From: Pyronema omphalodes
Taxonomy: Eukaryota; Ascomycota; Pezizomycetes; Pezizales; Pyronemataceae
Reading direction: 5' to 3'
Assembly: GCA_024516155.1 (NCBI GenBank)
Contig: JAJJXM010000062.1
Span: forward strand, 124,001 to 188,000
Length of the DNA stretch: 64,000 nucleotides
Below, one piece after another: positions 22,601 to 33,349 of the stretch; within the stretch, counting starts at the first letter, position 1, and each line of letters opens with the position of its first letter. The notes under the pieces are model-generated. The model worked only from the letters and a program-made list of their open reading frames with translations, did not search any database and was not told the DNA's origin. A program made the translations under genes and the position numbers.

Positions 22601-24202
22601 CAACTTGAAACTTCCTCGATAGTCAGGAGGGGAGAGAAGATTTCTTTTCATATTTGGCCGATTAACAATAGTAAATCACTTCAGATAACAGTAGCTCAAA
22701 TCCGCTCGATGGGGAGGGAGCTTGCGTGAGGGCTTGAAGTCTAAATATTGGGATTTGGATCATGATCCATAGGCACCTATATATAATACCCCTTCATATA
22801 AGCTGGTGGATGAAACCGTGGCTCTCAGTGTTCCCGAACTTTCTTCTTCTTGTGTTAAACTTGATATACCATAAGGTAACTTAATAATCTAAGATATAAT
22901 TGTGCCCTTATAGATATGGGCATATCTTACGCGAGGATAAGTGCTATTCTGTAGGTGTAGGTGTAGTTCATACGGCCCTACGTCTTGATACATATAGACT
23001 ATGGATACCTATACCCCATTTTGTAGACTTTGACTCAGCCCTGTGCAAAACCTTGGGTAAGGTGTTTAATGTTATACATTATCTTCAAACCATCACGCTT
23101 AGTCATGTTACTAGATTACCATAGCACTACATTACAGCCCGCTTCACCCTGATCTCAACACTTGCATCGATGGATTACTTGTGAAGTAAGGGTATAAGGA
23201 TATCGTAGCTGTTGATGACGTGCGAAGATACAGTTTATAGAAGATACAGTAGCTATAGAGGGTTCAGGACCTTGATACCGGGTATTTGATTTCAGATATT
23301 GAATATTCAGTATCGTTGTACCCGGTTACTTCATGGAAAGCCGCAAAACTAGAGTCTAGAAGCGAAGTCTAATGATACAAACACAAATACGGGATGATCT
23401 TTATATAACTATAGTTATGTAGTCTGTAATGGGTATTGGTAAAAGCAAGTATGTCTAAAGATAATCTTGCAACGTTGCATGTTTGTACCGTGGTTGAACA
23501 TTTCGGGAGTGATATGTGTTTGTTGCTAAGATGACGGCTGACGAGAATAACTTATTTTTACTGAAAGACTCGATTGCTTGGGAATGTTATAACTTATAAA
23601 TTTCATTTAGGAATAATTTCCGAAATCCGCTGTCGATCTATTATGGGAAATACAAGCCGTCAAGATGATATTGGGACTGATAGGAGGAGGAGGGGTGTTC
23701 TTAAAGCAAAGTAGAGCGTCATTCATCAGCGCTCGGAGGGGATCAAAATGATCTATGAAGGAAGTAGGAAGAAGTTATGGGAAATTTGTCTAAAACTTGG
23801 GAAGATGTTAATTATTATTTAATGCCGCTTTGGTATCAGGGGTTGGATCCTCAAGTTCACGGATGATTTGTAATAGTTGATTTTGTGCTTGAGCTGGTTT
23901 TTTTTTTTTTTTTGAGAAGTTTGATGGAAAATGTGAGTCTGGAAGTGAAATTTGTGAGGTATCATGTCCCTCATGGTGTTGCGGGTATGTTTGTATTGCT
24001 TAAGATGGCAAACTTTGTTACTTGTAATTTGTTCTAAATATCTACCAATTTGAAATGCCGTTTGATAGTTATAAATTATCCCTATTACATTACAACACGA
24101 ATCATCAGCAGTGTTCCAAGAAACGCCTATAAGGCAGAGTGAACTGAAACTCTAATATCAAGATCTAGTGTCAATATGTAAATACCCTCCATTCAGAGTT
24201 AA
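19666..24202. other. Gene-poor region
   Basis: It contains GGAGGAAAT repeats (19840-19872), AGAAGCTTCAGAGGCTTC repeats (20235-20290), GGATTTTGGATTTGGGATTT repeats (20605-20690) and a T-run at 23900-23915. The remainder is unique sequence with only short ORFs, none showing a recognisable motif. Confidence 0.55.
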
Positions 24203-24603
24203 CCCTATGGTACAAGAAAACGAGTGAGAGTGGTTTAGTTCAAACACCTTCGTGGTTTAGCTAAACACCGAAAGTGTTTAGTTAAACACCCTAAACACCA
24301 AAGTTGTTTAGTCTGATTTAAGGTGTTTAGCTAAACCACCCATCGTTGTTTAAAGGTGTTTAGTTAAACACCCCTAAACACCGAAGTTGTTTAGTGTGAT
24401 TTACGGTGTTTAGCTAAACCACCCAGCGTTGTTTAGTTAAACAACTACCTTGATTTTTTTTTTTGAGGGGTTTATTTAAACACCCTAGGGGTGTTTAAGG
24501 ATGTTTAAATAAACACATTCTTTTTCGCTTATTCTTTGGTGTTTATTTAACCACCCTAGGGGTGTTCAAATAAACACCTTCTTCTTCGCTTATTCTTCGG
24601 GGT

Positions 24604-24861
24604 TTATTTGAACTGTCCTCTGATGTTCAAATAAACATCTACAGTCCACTTCCTAGGGAGGGCTTTTCCATGGTTCATATAAATCACCCTGCAGTGTTCT
24701 ACTGAACATTCAGTTTTAAACTGTAGAGCTGTGTTCTGCTTATGTTTGTTGATGGAAGTGGATATTGCCTTAGTGCGCATCCCTTCCTTATGTTCTGTTC
24801 GTTCTGCCGTTGTTGTTCCTCGTTCTTCATCCATTTCATTCACTTGTTTCTCCACCTCCAT
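24604..24861 (-). CDS. 85-aa ORF of element B, unknown function
   Basis: Nearly identical to the frame at 5190-5447; the one residue change is Leu for Ile in the G-K-A-L-P segment. An overlapping minus-strand frame at 24840-25124 (94 aa, starting MLESW, ending WRWRNK) runs through without interruption here, whereas in copy A it stops early unless spliced. No family recognised. Confidence 0.35.
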   Translation of the reverse strand: MEVEKQVNEMDEERGTTTAERTEHKEGMRTKAISTSINKHKQNTALQFKTECSVEHCRVIYMNHGKALPRKWTVDVYLNIRGQFK

Positions 24862-25334
24862 CTTTCCGTCTTGTTTGACTGTAAGTTTTTCCTCATGTCA
24901 AATGTTTGTCCCTCTACAGAATTTGCTAGTTCATACACCATACGCCACCGGAGGGACAAAAGGGAGAGAGGGATGGGGGGGGGGGGGGGGGGGAATGAAC
25001 TTCTAGATACTCGCTGAGTCAAGTACTGCAAACCAACCCTACAAATATCTACAATGCTAACCAGACAAACAGGATGCTCAGGAAACCTAAGTCTATTTAT
25101 TGAAGCGATCCATGATTCCAGCATATGTAAGGGTCAATTAAAACAGGCACAAAGCGAATGGTACAACACAGAGAGGAGGAGCAGGAGTAGGAGGGGTGAG
25201 GAGGGAGGTGGGAGGTTCCTGTATGTATAGATAGAGGACCTGGCAATAGCTAGAGACATGTTATATAATGAGCGAGTGGTTTAGTAATTAATTTAAAACA
25301 TTTAAAAAATATCTGAGGTGCTTGATCAAACCAC

Positions 25335-25660
25335 TATTGTGCAAGGTGTTTAAATCGGTGTTTAAAGGTGTTTAGTAGGTGTTTAAATCGGTGTTTAAAG
25401 GTGTTTAGTAGGTGTTTAAATCGGTGTTTAAAGGTGTTTAGTAGGTGTTTAAAGGTGTTAGTAGGTGTTTAAAGAGGTGTTTAGTAGGTGTTTAAAGGTG
25501 TTTAGTAGGTGTTAAGAGGTGTTTAGTAGGTGTTTAAAGGTGTTTAGTAGGTGTTTAAAGAGGTGTTTAGTAGGTGTTTAAAGGTGTTTAGTAGGTGTTT
25601 AAAGAGGTGTTTAGTAGGTGTTTAAAGGTGTTTAGTAGGTGTTTAAAGAGGTGTTTAGTA
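25335..25660. repeat. Subterminal GGTGTTTAGTA array of element B
   Basis: About 30 GGTGTTTA cores, arranged mostly as alternating GGTGTTTAGTA and GGTGTTTAAAG(AG) units, with three early GGTGTTTAAATC units. It is the counterpart of the array at 4380-4715 read on the other strand. Confidence 0.85.
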
Positions 25661-25760
25661 AATGAATTTTGTGGGTGTTTGAATTAAACACCTTTTGTGG
25701 TTTAAAGTGTGGTTTAAAGTGTGGTTTGATTAAACACCTTTTTTTGTACCACAGGGTTAA

Positions 25761-26490
25761 GGCTCAATGCTTCATCCTGATGTTGAATTATCAGTTTCAT
25801 GTTTCCGTGATTAAAACTTGAAATTTTAGCTTGCAATCCTCAAAAGCTTCGTACAAAGAAGGATAAGTATATATTACGCGCTATCAATTCCCTTCCGCAA
25901 CCTTCCCTTGGATTTTATCATGGGCTTCTCAAGTCAATCAACGAGTGATATGCCGTTATAACCAGCCAACCAGAATTTCAAGTTTCAACCCAGACCCTAA
26001 CTGATTTTAGAGATATTCACCTAGCCGAACTTGAATGTCAGCTATGCTCTTAACCTAAAATCGTACAATTTTGCGGCGTAGGACGTTAGGCAATCAAATT
26101 CAGCTATCAAGGAATGGCTAGAGACTTAGAGTCATTTTTGTTTGTCTCTTGTTTCTGTCCTCTCTTTTTCTGTAATATTCAATTGTTTATAATAGCCGAT
26201 ATCATACGACGGTATTGTGGTGAAGGTTGCATAACGGGACCAAAGGAGCCTGGCGTGCAGGCTGAGTTTAGAGTTAGATGAGACTGTAATAAGTTTAAAC
26301 CTCCCCTCCCAAAAATTTCCCACTTTCCACTTCCTCCATTATGGAACAACAACAGACTGTGAATTAGGCTTCAGCGACCATTTGCTCTCTTCCAAGAGTT
26401 CGTGGACTTTCAGCTGTTCAAGGACTTCAGGGCCTGAAGAGAGTCAATGCGGAAAACTAATGCCGTTCTTTTCGTTCTAACAATCTTGCA
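25761..26490. other. Gene-free interval
   Basis: Unique sequence with short frames only; no motif or repeat structure seen. Confidence 0.5.
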
Positions 26491-26802
26491 TTGATAATTG
26501 CATCAATTGATCCAAGTAGCCTTAGAAAATGTCAACCCATTTCACGAGAAAAAAAAAACACCCCAGTTGTCGCCGGAGCAGCAGTGATCGTGGATACAAC
26601 TACAACCAAGAAGATTATAATCAATCCACCCTTGGACCTAAATTCAACGATGGAGGTAAACCCCACAGACTGTACAAAAGTCCAAGCTAGACGTATAAAA
26701 GTCTGGAAAGAGCGTGACCGGAATTATTGCCCATTTGACGAGAAATTTGGCAAGTGGGGTATAGGAAATGATAGTGTGAAGTGGGCAAGACGATTCATTT
26801 GA
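26491..26802 (+). CDS. Unrecognised ORF upstream of the LINE insertion
   Basis: A 103-codon frame with a basic, Trp-containing C-terminal part (RRIKVWKERDRNYCPFDEKF and KWGIGNDSVKWARRFI). It may be an exon of the same locus as the interrupted frame that starts at 26855: a GTGAAT donor near 26858 and a TCCAG acceptor near 26948 would allow splicing within that locus. No family recognised; it could be a relic. Confidence 0.25.
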   Translation: MIIASIDPSSLRKCQPISREKKNTPVVAGAAVIVDTTTTKKIIINPPLDLNSTMEVNPTDCTKVQARRIKVWKERDRNYCPFDEKFGKWGIGNDSVKWARRFI

Positions 26803-27064
26803 TCTTTGAATTTGAGAAAGCATATGGATGGACCTAGATGTCTGAGAAGTTATCTTGGTGAATCTCTGCTCGCATAAACCGCGTCATCTACGCACCAAGA
26901 ATAAAAAGACGAGAAGTGATCCGCTGGGTCAATTGTTTCGTAGTCCAGTCACCGAGATTACGAGGGTACCGGAGAAAGATAAAGAAGACCACACACATTT
27001 CACTTTCGACGGGGGTAGATTAACTATACATTATCCATTGGGTCTCTTACTGATTGCTGTAAAA

Positions 27065-27080
27065 TTTATCAACCGTAGTA
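27065..27080 (+). repeat. LINE target-site duplication, left copy
   Basis: TTTATCAACCGTAGTA here is repeated exactly at 28456-28471, bracketing the LINE. A 16-bp perfect direct repeat is typical of target-primed reverse transcription. Confidence 0.9.
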
Positions 27081-28455
27081 TTGATTTGATTTGATTTTAA
27101 TCATACACCGTTCGAGGTCTTTAAGGCCTATGCGGGAAACTAAATCCGTTTTTCCTGTCCTCGTGGCCGAGACCACCTAAAGAGGCTCCCCAATCTCCTG
27201 CTCCCCGTGACGTCCCCTGAAAAGATAAGTAAAAAAGAAGAAACAAAAAGAAACAAAAAGTCCTAACCCCAGCCGAAACCTGTACAGTCCCCAGTATCGC
27301 TCACGTATTCCCCTCTTTTAACCAAAGAAAAAGAAAAAATCGTCAACATCAAAAGAAAAGTAATGAAAAAATTACAGTTCGCCCTCCAAGCACCTGGCCC
27401 TTCTACCCGTGCCTATACGTATCTTCTACCTATCTCCGTTGCAGATAAAAATTCCAAGATCACTTTCGTGAGTCGATCGTCCCTTAACAAATCCACCACC
27501 TTTAGCCTTCCTCTCGGCCTCCCCCTTCGTCCCCTTATTCTCTCAACCTCCTCTTTCAACACCTTGAATTCCTTACGCCAGCGGGGGCATTCTCCGAAGA
27601 GATGGCCTCTGGTTTGTCTTTTGTCCGACTGGCACCACCAGCACCGGTCCGATTCCTTTTTCTTCACGCGCACCAGATGGGTGCCGATGAGAGCGTGGCC
27701 TGAAGCAAGCTGGAGGAACACAGCTGCTCGACGTTTGGGGAGGGAGACCAGCTCGGGGCGGATTCTCCATTTTTGGTGGGGGCGGAAGGAACGGCTGGTC
27801 GCTGTTTGTTGCCTGATCCATCGACGAGTGATGGTCGATGTTGTTTCCGTCGCGATCCGGTTCAGGTGCGCCAGGGACGCCCACGCTGGGACAGCGCACA
27901 CCGGGTCGTCACACCGCTTGAGCATAAGGGAGTCACATCGATGCTTCGACGCTTCCTTCGCTACTCGGTCCGCTTCTTCGTTTTCGGGGATCTCACTGTG
28001 ACCCGGAATCCAATGGAATTCCACGTCGATACCGGAATAAAAGAGTAGGTCGTAGGCTTCGAGCGAGATAAGTTTGGCGAGCTCTTGGCCAGGGCCGGGT
28101 GTATCAGTCTCCAGACGCTTAAGGGCAGCTTGGGCGTCTGAGAAAACGATCGCTTTGGTGTTCGAGTTGGGGTCCCAAAAGTGGTTGGAGTGGAACTCCT
28201 TGAGACCTCGCCAGATGGCGTAGAGCTCAGCGTCAAAGACCTCTGTATGACGGCCCAAGTAGTGCTGGGAGGAACGAAAGGCACCGTTGATGTAGCGGAC
28301 AACCCCCGCTCCCGTATGTCCCTCCATTCGAGAGCCATCTGTCCAGATGCATGTCGTGGACGTGAGATTTCTCCGGTTCCGGGCAAAAGTCTCAGCTTCA
28401 GCCCTGGGTGCTATAACCACGGGGAAGCGACGGAAGCGGTCGGGGACCGTCACTT
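27081..28455 (-). mobile_element. 5'-truncated Tad-like LINE insertion
   Basis: 1.375 kb bounded by the 16-bp duplication. On the minus strand the 3' end is an AAATC repeat tail (complement of TTGATTTGATTTGATTTT at 27081-27098) instead of poly(A). The 5' end is cut inside the coding region, leaving the RNase H domain and C-terminus. The frame is intact, and with the perfect duplication this indicates a recent insertion. Confidence 0.9.
27413..28453 (-). CDS. LINE ORF2 C-terminal part: RNase H and zinc-knuckle-like region
   Basis: 346 codons, open from the truncation point. RNase H type I motifs are in order: WTDGS (Asp), VFDAELYAIW (Glu), VFSDAQAAL (Asp), then FHWIPGHSEIPENEEADRVA with the final His and Asp. 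A CWWCQSDKRQTRGHLFGEC segment forms a CxxC-H-C zinc-knuckle-like motif common at the C-terminus of fungal Tad and related LINE ORF2 proteins. The endonuclease and reverse transcriptase domains are absent, so the copy cannot retrotranspose by itself. The Met at 28453 is only the first Met after truncation, not a natural start. Confidence 0.9.
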   Translation of the reverse strand: MTVPDRFRRFPVVIAPRAEAETFARNRRNLTSTTCIWTDGSRMEGHTGAGVVRYINGAFRSSQHYLGRHTEVFDAELYAIWRGLKEFHSNHFWDPNSNTKAIVFSDAQAALKRLETDTPGPGQELAKLISLEAYDLLFYSGIDVEFHWIPGHSEIPENEEADRVAKEASKHRCDSLMLKRCDDPVCAVPAWASLAHLNRIATETTSTITRRWIRQQTATSRSFRPHQKWRIRPELVSLPKRRAAVFLQLASGHALIGTHLVRVKKKESDRCWWCQSDKRQTRGHLFGECPRWRKEFKVLKEEVERIRGRRGRPRGRLKVVDLLRDDRLTKVILEFLSATEIGRRYV

Positions 28456-28471
28456 TTTATCAACCGTAGTA
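28456..28471 (+). repeat. LINE target-site duplication, right copy
   Basis: Exact second copy of the 16-bp sequence at 27065-27080. Confidence 0.9.
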
Positions 28472-28593
28472 GAGTCTTGAATATTTCTGCTCCGATTGAA
28501 AATCGAGTGATTGGATATGAATGTTGGTGGGTGATATCCTTCAATCACTCGTATTTCCACGTGAAGGAAATTGAGAGATACACATTTATTAGC

Positions 28594-31500
28594 TAATACA
28601 AATATCTCAATGCAGAAACAACGTCATTATATCTCGCCAAGTCCTCTTGAATTTTGAGAAGGCAGGGCCCCGCACCACACTCTATCGGAGATTCCGAGCA
28701 CCGCATGCATCCTAGGACCCAAGATTTTCTGTTTATGTAGCTAAGAGATATTTGATTATTTTTATTTGATACAGGTGGTGTGGTAGATCTATTGGTGTTA
28801 CCTCATCTTACCAATTATGTGTTACAATATCTCTTAATCGTCGAACTTCATTCGATTCAAGGCAACCAATTACTCCCCGCACCCGGAAGTCGTGCCTGGA
28901 TTCACATGAAGTTCTTGGATATTTATTTCAAGATTAACGAGGCGGTGGATATTACATGCATCACTACCGGTGCCTGAGGGTGCTATTTTAATCAAGCTTT
29001 AGAGATTATGTATATATTGTGGTGTTTCCATCCCGACTGCAATGCTGTGAAGAATCTCAGTTAAGCATCAGGCGTTCGATTGTGGGGTGCAGTGGGAAAA
29101 ATAACGTTCATGTTTATCCATTCTACTTTAGAAAGGAACTTCGTATCGATAAAACAAACCATGCGTCTGCAGCGATGTCCCCAGTTTTTTTTCCTGCGGG
29201 TTTGATCATCACATGTGGGGTGGATCGGCTATGATTGACAGGCTGCAATGATAGCGTTTCATGCGAACGATAGAAGTAACTATCGCCGAAGACTCGGGGC
29301 GGGGTGTTGCGAATATAAAGAAGTTTCAGAAATTATTGTCGGTTGAAAGCGGTAGAAGTTTACAGTGTTATCGACAATTCAGGAATGTTATTTCTCGACG
29401 ATACTATTTGGAATTCATTTACAGCTGCCAACAGAGTCTGGACAACAGCTTTCAGCTATGAATCAATATCTAGCTAGTTTGTCGTGATATTTTTACAAAA
29501 TTTTTGAGCTGATTTGAGTCATGGTCGACACGTATACATACACCGCCTTTCCAATTGTAATTCGCGCAATCGTCTGGCGTGCGCAGTAGCTTGTTGTTTA
29601 GGGTTCTGCTTTCCGATTGTGGACTTCCCTCAGAGGGCTTACAACATCAGATGGAGGTCTATTTTTGCTTCCATCTTGTGTTCTTGGCACAGTGCACGAA
29701 GCGAGCTCAAAATGACGTCGAAGTCTGCCAATCAACGAAAGCTTCTCAACCTCACTCTTGGTTCGAATCCGACTCGACAAACTTTCTTTCCACTACCAAT
29801 GCTGAAGTTGCCAATTCTGGATTTGCCCACCGTCAGCTCCTACACGTCGCTCTCCCGCACTCTCCCGAAGATGCCGAAGTGGCTTACCGTCTCTACCGAA
29901 TGAGAAATCTCATTGAAAGAAGACAGCTGAGACCGGAAGCTGTGCCGTGCAGTAACGCTGAAATGCAAGGCAGAAAGCACACCATCTCATCGCATGAGAA
30001 AAAGTGATACCACGTTAAAAGAGCTGCTGATTTGCTGAAACTGAACGAATCGGAAGTGACGGGTAGACAAGAGAAGACTCAGAGGCTATGGATTTATTTG
30101 AGGCTTATTTGCGTTCTATGAGTTGATTGTGGCTGACATCTAGAGCTCTAGAATCTGTGGAGATGACCGGTAAATTGACGACTGACAAACGTGATTTCAA
30201 CGACATGATGGAACCATTCAATGGCATCCCCGAAAGATTCTCGTGAGTCGCCGAAAAACGTATTCTTATTTTGCAGGGCTAATATTCTACAGCACATACG
30301 TCAGAGTCATTCCATGTCGGGATCATTAGTAGCACAGTTCCGTCGGTATCGGCATCTTATCGATCGCACGCAAACAATCGCAGCAGTCGTAATCTTTTGC
30401 AAACAAGCGAACTGCGCAAGCAACGAATTACACCATTGAAAACCAACCTCCTCGTCTATCTCCCGTAGCCCTGTCCTTGTTCGCCATATCTGACGTTTGA
30501 CAGCAGCCTTGCTTTTCTACGGTCCACTTGCTATGGAATATTCCGTTGACACCGCAGATCACGGGCGAGACCTTGACCGCTGAAGCTAGGAAGTACGGAT
30601 CCGTGGGACATGAAACGTTTAACAAATGGCTATCGAATTTCATTTTCTCGAAAACAGGTTTGTTAAAGGCGTTGAGTGATCGAGATTGAAGCAACCAACG
30701 CTTGCTTTCATCTCATGATAGGCAGCAACGCACAACAAGAAAATTGACAACCACGTCGCACCATCAAAAAGAAATATCAAGGCTTATTCAAGATACATCG
30801 TAAGATCACGATTGGATTTTCGGGTCGGAGCCTCAGCATGCGTAACCATTGAATATCATATGTAAACACATGGAAAACGATCGATCTCACAATAATGGTT
30901 ACGTATGCCAAGATTATGGTTGAACGGGCCGAGCCCTCATGTTTTCTTAGGTGCAGCTCATCAGATTTTGACGCAGACTGTTCTTTTTTGAAAGCGAACT
31001 AATAGGCCTCTAAGTAGTCAGCGTATACGATACCTATGCATCATCCGCTATCAATCAAAAAGTCAAATCAAATGGATTGGCTGACAGAACTTCACAATAG
31101 ACGGCTCCCAATTCCCTCAGCCAGAGTCTTATCTGAATCTTCAAGACCGAGGATTAAGACGGATCAAGGACCCAAATAACTGAGATCCTCGCTGTGTTGC
31201 ATATCATATACATACAGGTAGAAAAATGCATACCCAAAATCACGGTCTTGGTAACTCCGTTAGTATGGCCCCCACAGCACCATAGTCCCTCGGAAATATT
31301 TCGTCCCGGCCCGGTTAATGCACACCTTCAGTCAACTCACGAACTATCTCAATTTGCACTCTGCCGGCGGCAGTTGTGCTAGGCCACCTATTCACGAAAA
31401 TCCATATTTAGAGTGGTCTAGAGGCAATTTATGCTGCCAGGTTGGCAACATCTGACCAACGTGCGATTGCAACAAAGGCTGACAACAGGTTGTGATATGT

Positions 31501-33349
31501 ATTAGAAGCTTCTCGTATCGAGAGTTGGACCACTCTACTTTTATCTCTGCGCACGAAAATTGCGCATCGATAATTTTCGGCTAACATCTTCATGGTTATC
31601 TCCCCGCACTGAAGATGTCGATCATCAATTGGCGTCCGCCGGCTCTCTCGGCGCATTTTTGATCTTCTTACCATCCCGGCCTCCCCGGTTCTTGCTGATT
31701 TTTTCAACGTTATATGATGTTGGCTAAGCCCGATTTCCAACTACTGCAGAGACGGTCGCAAGCCGTCTTGGTCTTAAAATTCGACAAATTCTTGCATTTC
31801 GGACCCTAAGGTTTGTCCAACTTGTCCAACCAACGGGAGCCTGCGTTTCGAGCATGCCTTAATCAGTCAGAATGATGATGCTCGATTTACTTTTACTGGT
31901 CTTTTGTGAAACGTTGTGCGGCATGAGGACCAAAATACTTACGGATGGGCTTCTGTATTTGAGCTTCGAGGCTGCTCAGCCTCTCATTGATGACTGTCGG
32001 TTGAATCCGGAAAAAGTGATTAGGGTACATTTCTATGATGAGAAACTTGGGATGCGTCACGGCTTTATGGCAACGCCTGATATAGCTGAAGATGACAACT
32101 GATGAAAGCACGTTTCCATCGTACATACATACAGAAAGTTTTACGTTAACATTCCTCCTCTAGGGTTTTTCCGGCACGGCAGTCTTCTGACGGCGGATCT
32201 CGGCGATACCTCAAGAAATGGAGGGTTTGCCCAAACAAGTGTTCTGCCCGCGGAACGTGAACTCAGGTGACAGCATGCTCTTTGGATCTCTTTACTTCCC
32301 TTTAACTACATCGGATATGCTCCGTGTTGTACTCCATCGGACACAGGGTGCCTCTGCCTTTTTTCCCCGCGAAAATTCGTGCGCTTCCGGGATGCTTGGC
32401 TGAAATGTCATTCGTTGGCTGTGTCTTGCACTAAGAATGGGATGGGAGGGATATTTTTAGAGTGGTACCGCAGGATGCAGCTGCAACTTTGCGCAATCCA
32501 GCACGCAGCAAAGCAGGAAGCTTACAACGTTGCCTCTTAAAAACTAACCAACAAAAAGAATTCCAAAAAACATCAGAGACAATTCCCTGGATAATGGTTA
32601 TCATGGTAACAAATGGTAACCGCAGGAAGCTGAAGAAGAAGGCATAGAAGATGACGAACCCCTATGCAGGCGCAGTGAGACTTCGCTAATGGAAATTATA
32701 CACCTGAGTTGACAGGGAGGTAAATTGCTTTCTGGGTGGCTTGCTTTGTAGGCGCGGAAAGAAAGGGTCTCCTCGCTTCGCATCCTGCGACAAGTCTGCG
32801 GGGTATCTAAAGTGAAGCTGATTGGTTAAACACGATTGCGCTGGATGTCGGCTAATCGACTAACCGTGATGATCGCACTGACTCTACACACTGCGACAAA
32901 GTGATTTTTTTTGTCAAACAGTTAATCTTTCACGAATTGATCGAGTGTGAAAAAGACACATGACGGTGATGTTCAGATTTACATGTCGAGCGTTACTGCG
33001 TGGAGAAGCGGAGAAAAATTGACGGAGGAGATTGTGGAGTACCCGGGGAAGAAAGGAAATGGGCAATAATGGATGGGGAATGGAGACGTCCGGTGTGCTA
33101 GCATCATGATCCTCCTTTACTTCCCTTCCGTTCCGAGCCTGAGGGGCAACTTGACAATGGTGGCTTAGTGATTTGAAAAGAAATCACAGACTTGACGATA
33201 GCGATAGGCTTTTATAAATTGTATCTAGACTCCGTAATTAGGATCTAGATTATCAGCGTAATAGAAATTTGAAAATACAAACACCTTTAGAGTCGAAACT
33301 GTTGATGCCCATTCAAGCTAGACTCTCGCTCCCGTAATACAAGACCCAC
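28594..33349. other. Gene-poor region with scattered short ORFs
   Basis: Unlike the repeat zones to the left, this is mostly complex sequence. Short frames occur (28780-28977, 29514-30007 in two overlapping frames, 31872-32102 with a hydrophobic N-terminus), but none shows a family motif or a convincing exon chain. Decayed coding sequence is possible; I see nothing that can be named. Confidence 0.5.

Larger units (their letters stand above)
24203..25756 (-). mobile_element. Non-autonomous DNA element, copy B (1.55 kb)
   Basis: The ends CCCTATGGTACAA (24203-24215) and TTGTACCACAGGG (25744-25756) match copy A in inverted orientation. TTAA directly abuts both ends (24199-24202 and 25757-25760), consistent with a 4-bp target duplication as in piggyBac-type transposons, which also start with CCC. 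Arrays of GGTGTTTAGTAGGTGTTTAA units lie at about 25335-25660 and mixed-orientation TAAACACC motifs at 24235-24600. The interior matches copy A, including the 85-codon frame. No transposase is present, so any movement would depend on a source elsewhere. Confidence 0.88.
26855..28593 (+). pseudogene. Open frame interrupted by LINE insertion
   Basis: The frame at 26855-27080 ends in AVKFINRS at the target site. Skipping the LINE plus one copy of the duplication, the same frame continues at 28472 with RVLNISAPIENRVIGYEC and stays open to a stop at 28593 (ending ERYTFIS). So the insertion split a frame of about 115 codons. The product is not recognised and could itself be an old relic, since the frame start is uncertain. 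Confidence 0.4.

Noticed and set aside
29755..29785. GGTTCGAATCC, a tRNA T-loop-like sequence
   Set aside because: No acceptor, D or anticodon arm can be folded around it; no tRNA found anywhere with confidence.
29514..30007. Overlapping 129- and 142-codon frames
   Set aside because: Two frames are open over the same stretch, neither has recognisable motifs or splice partners, so neither was called.
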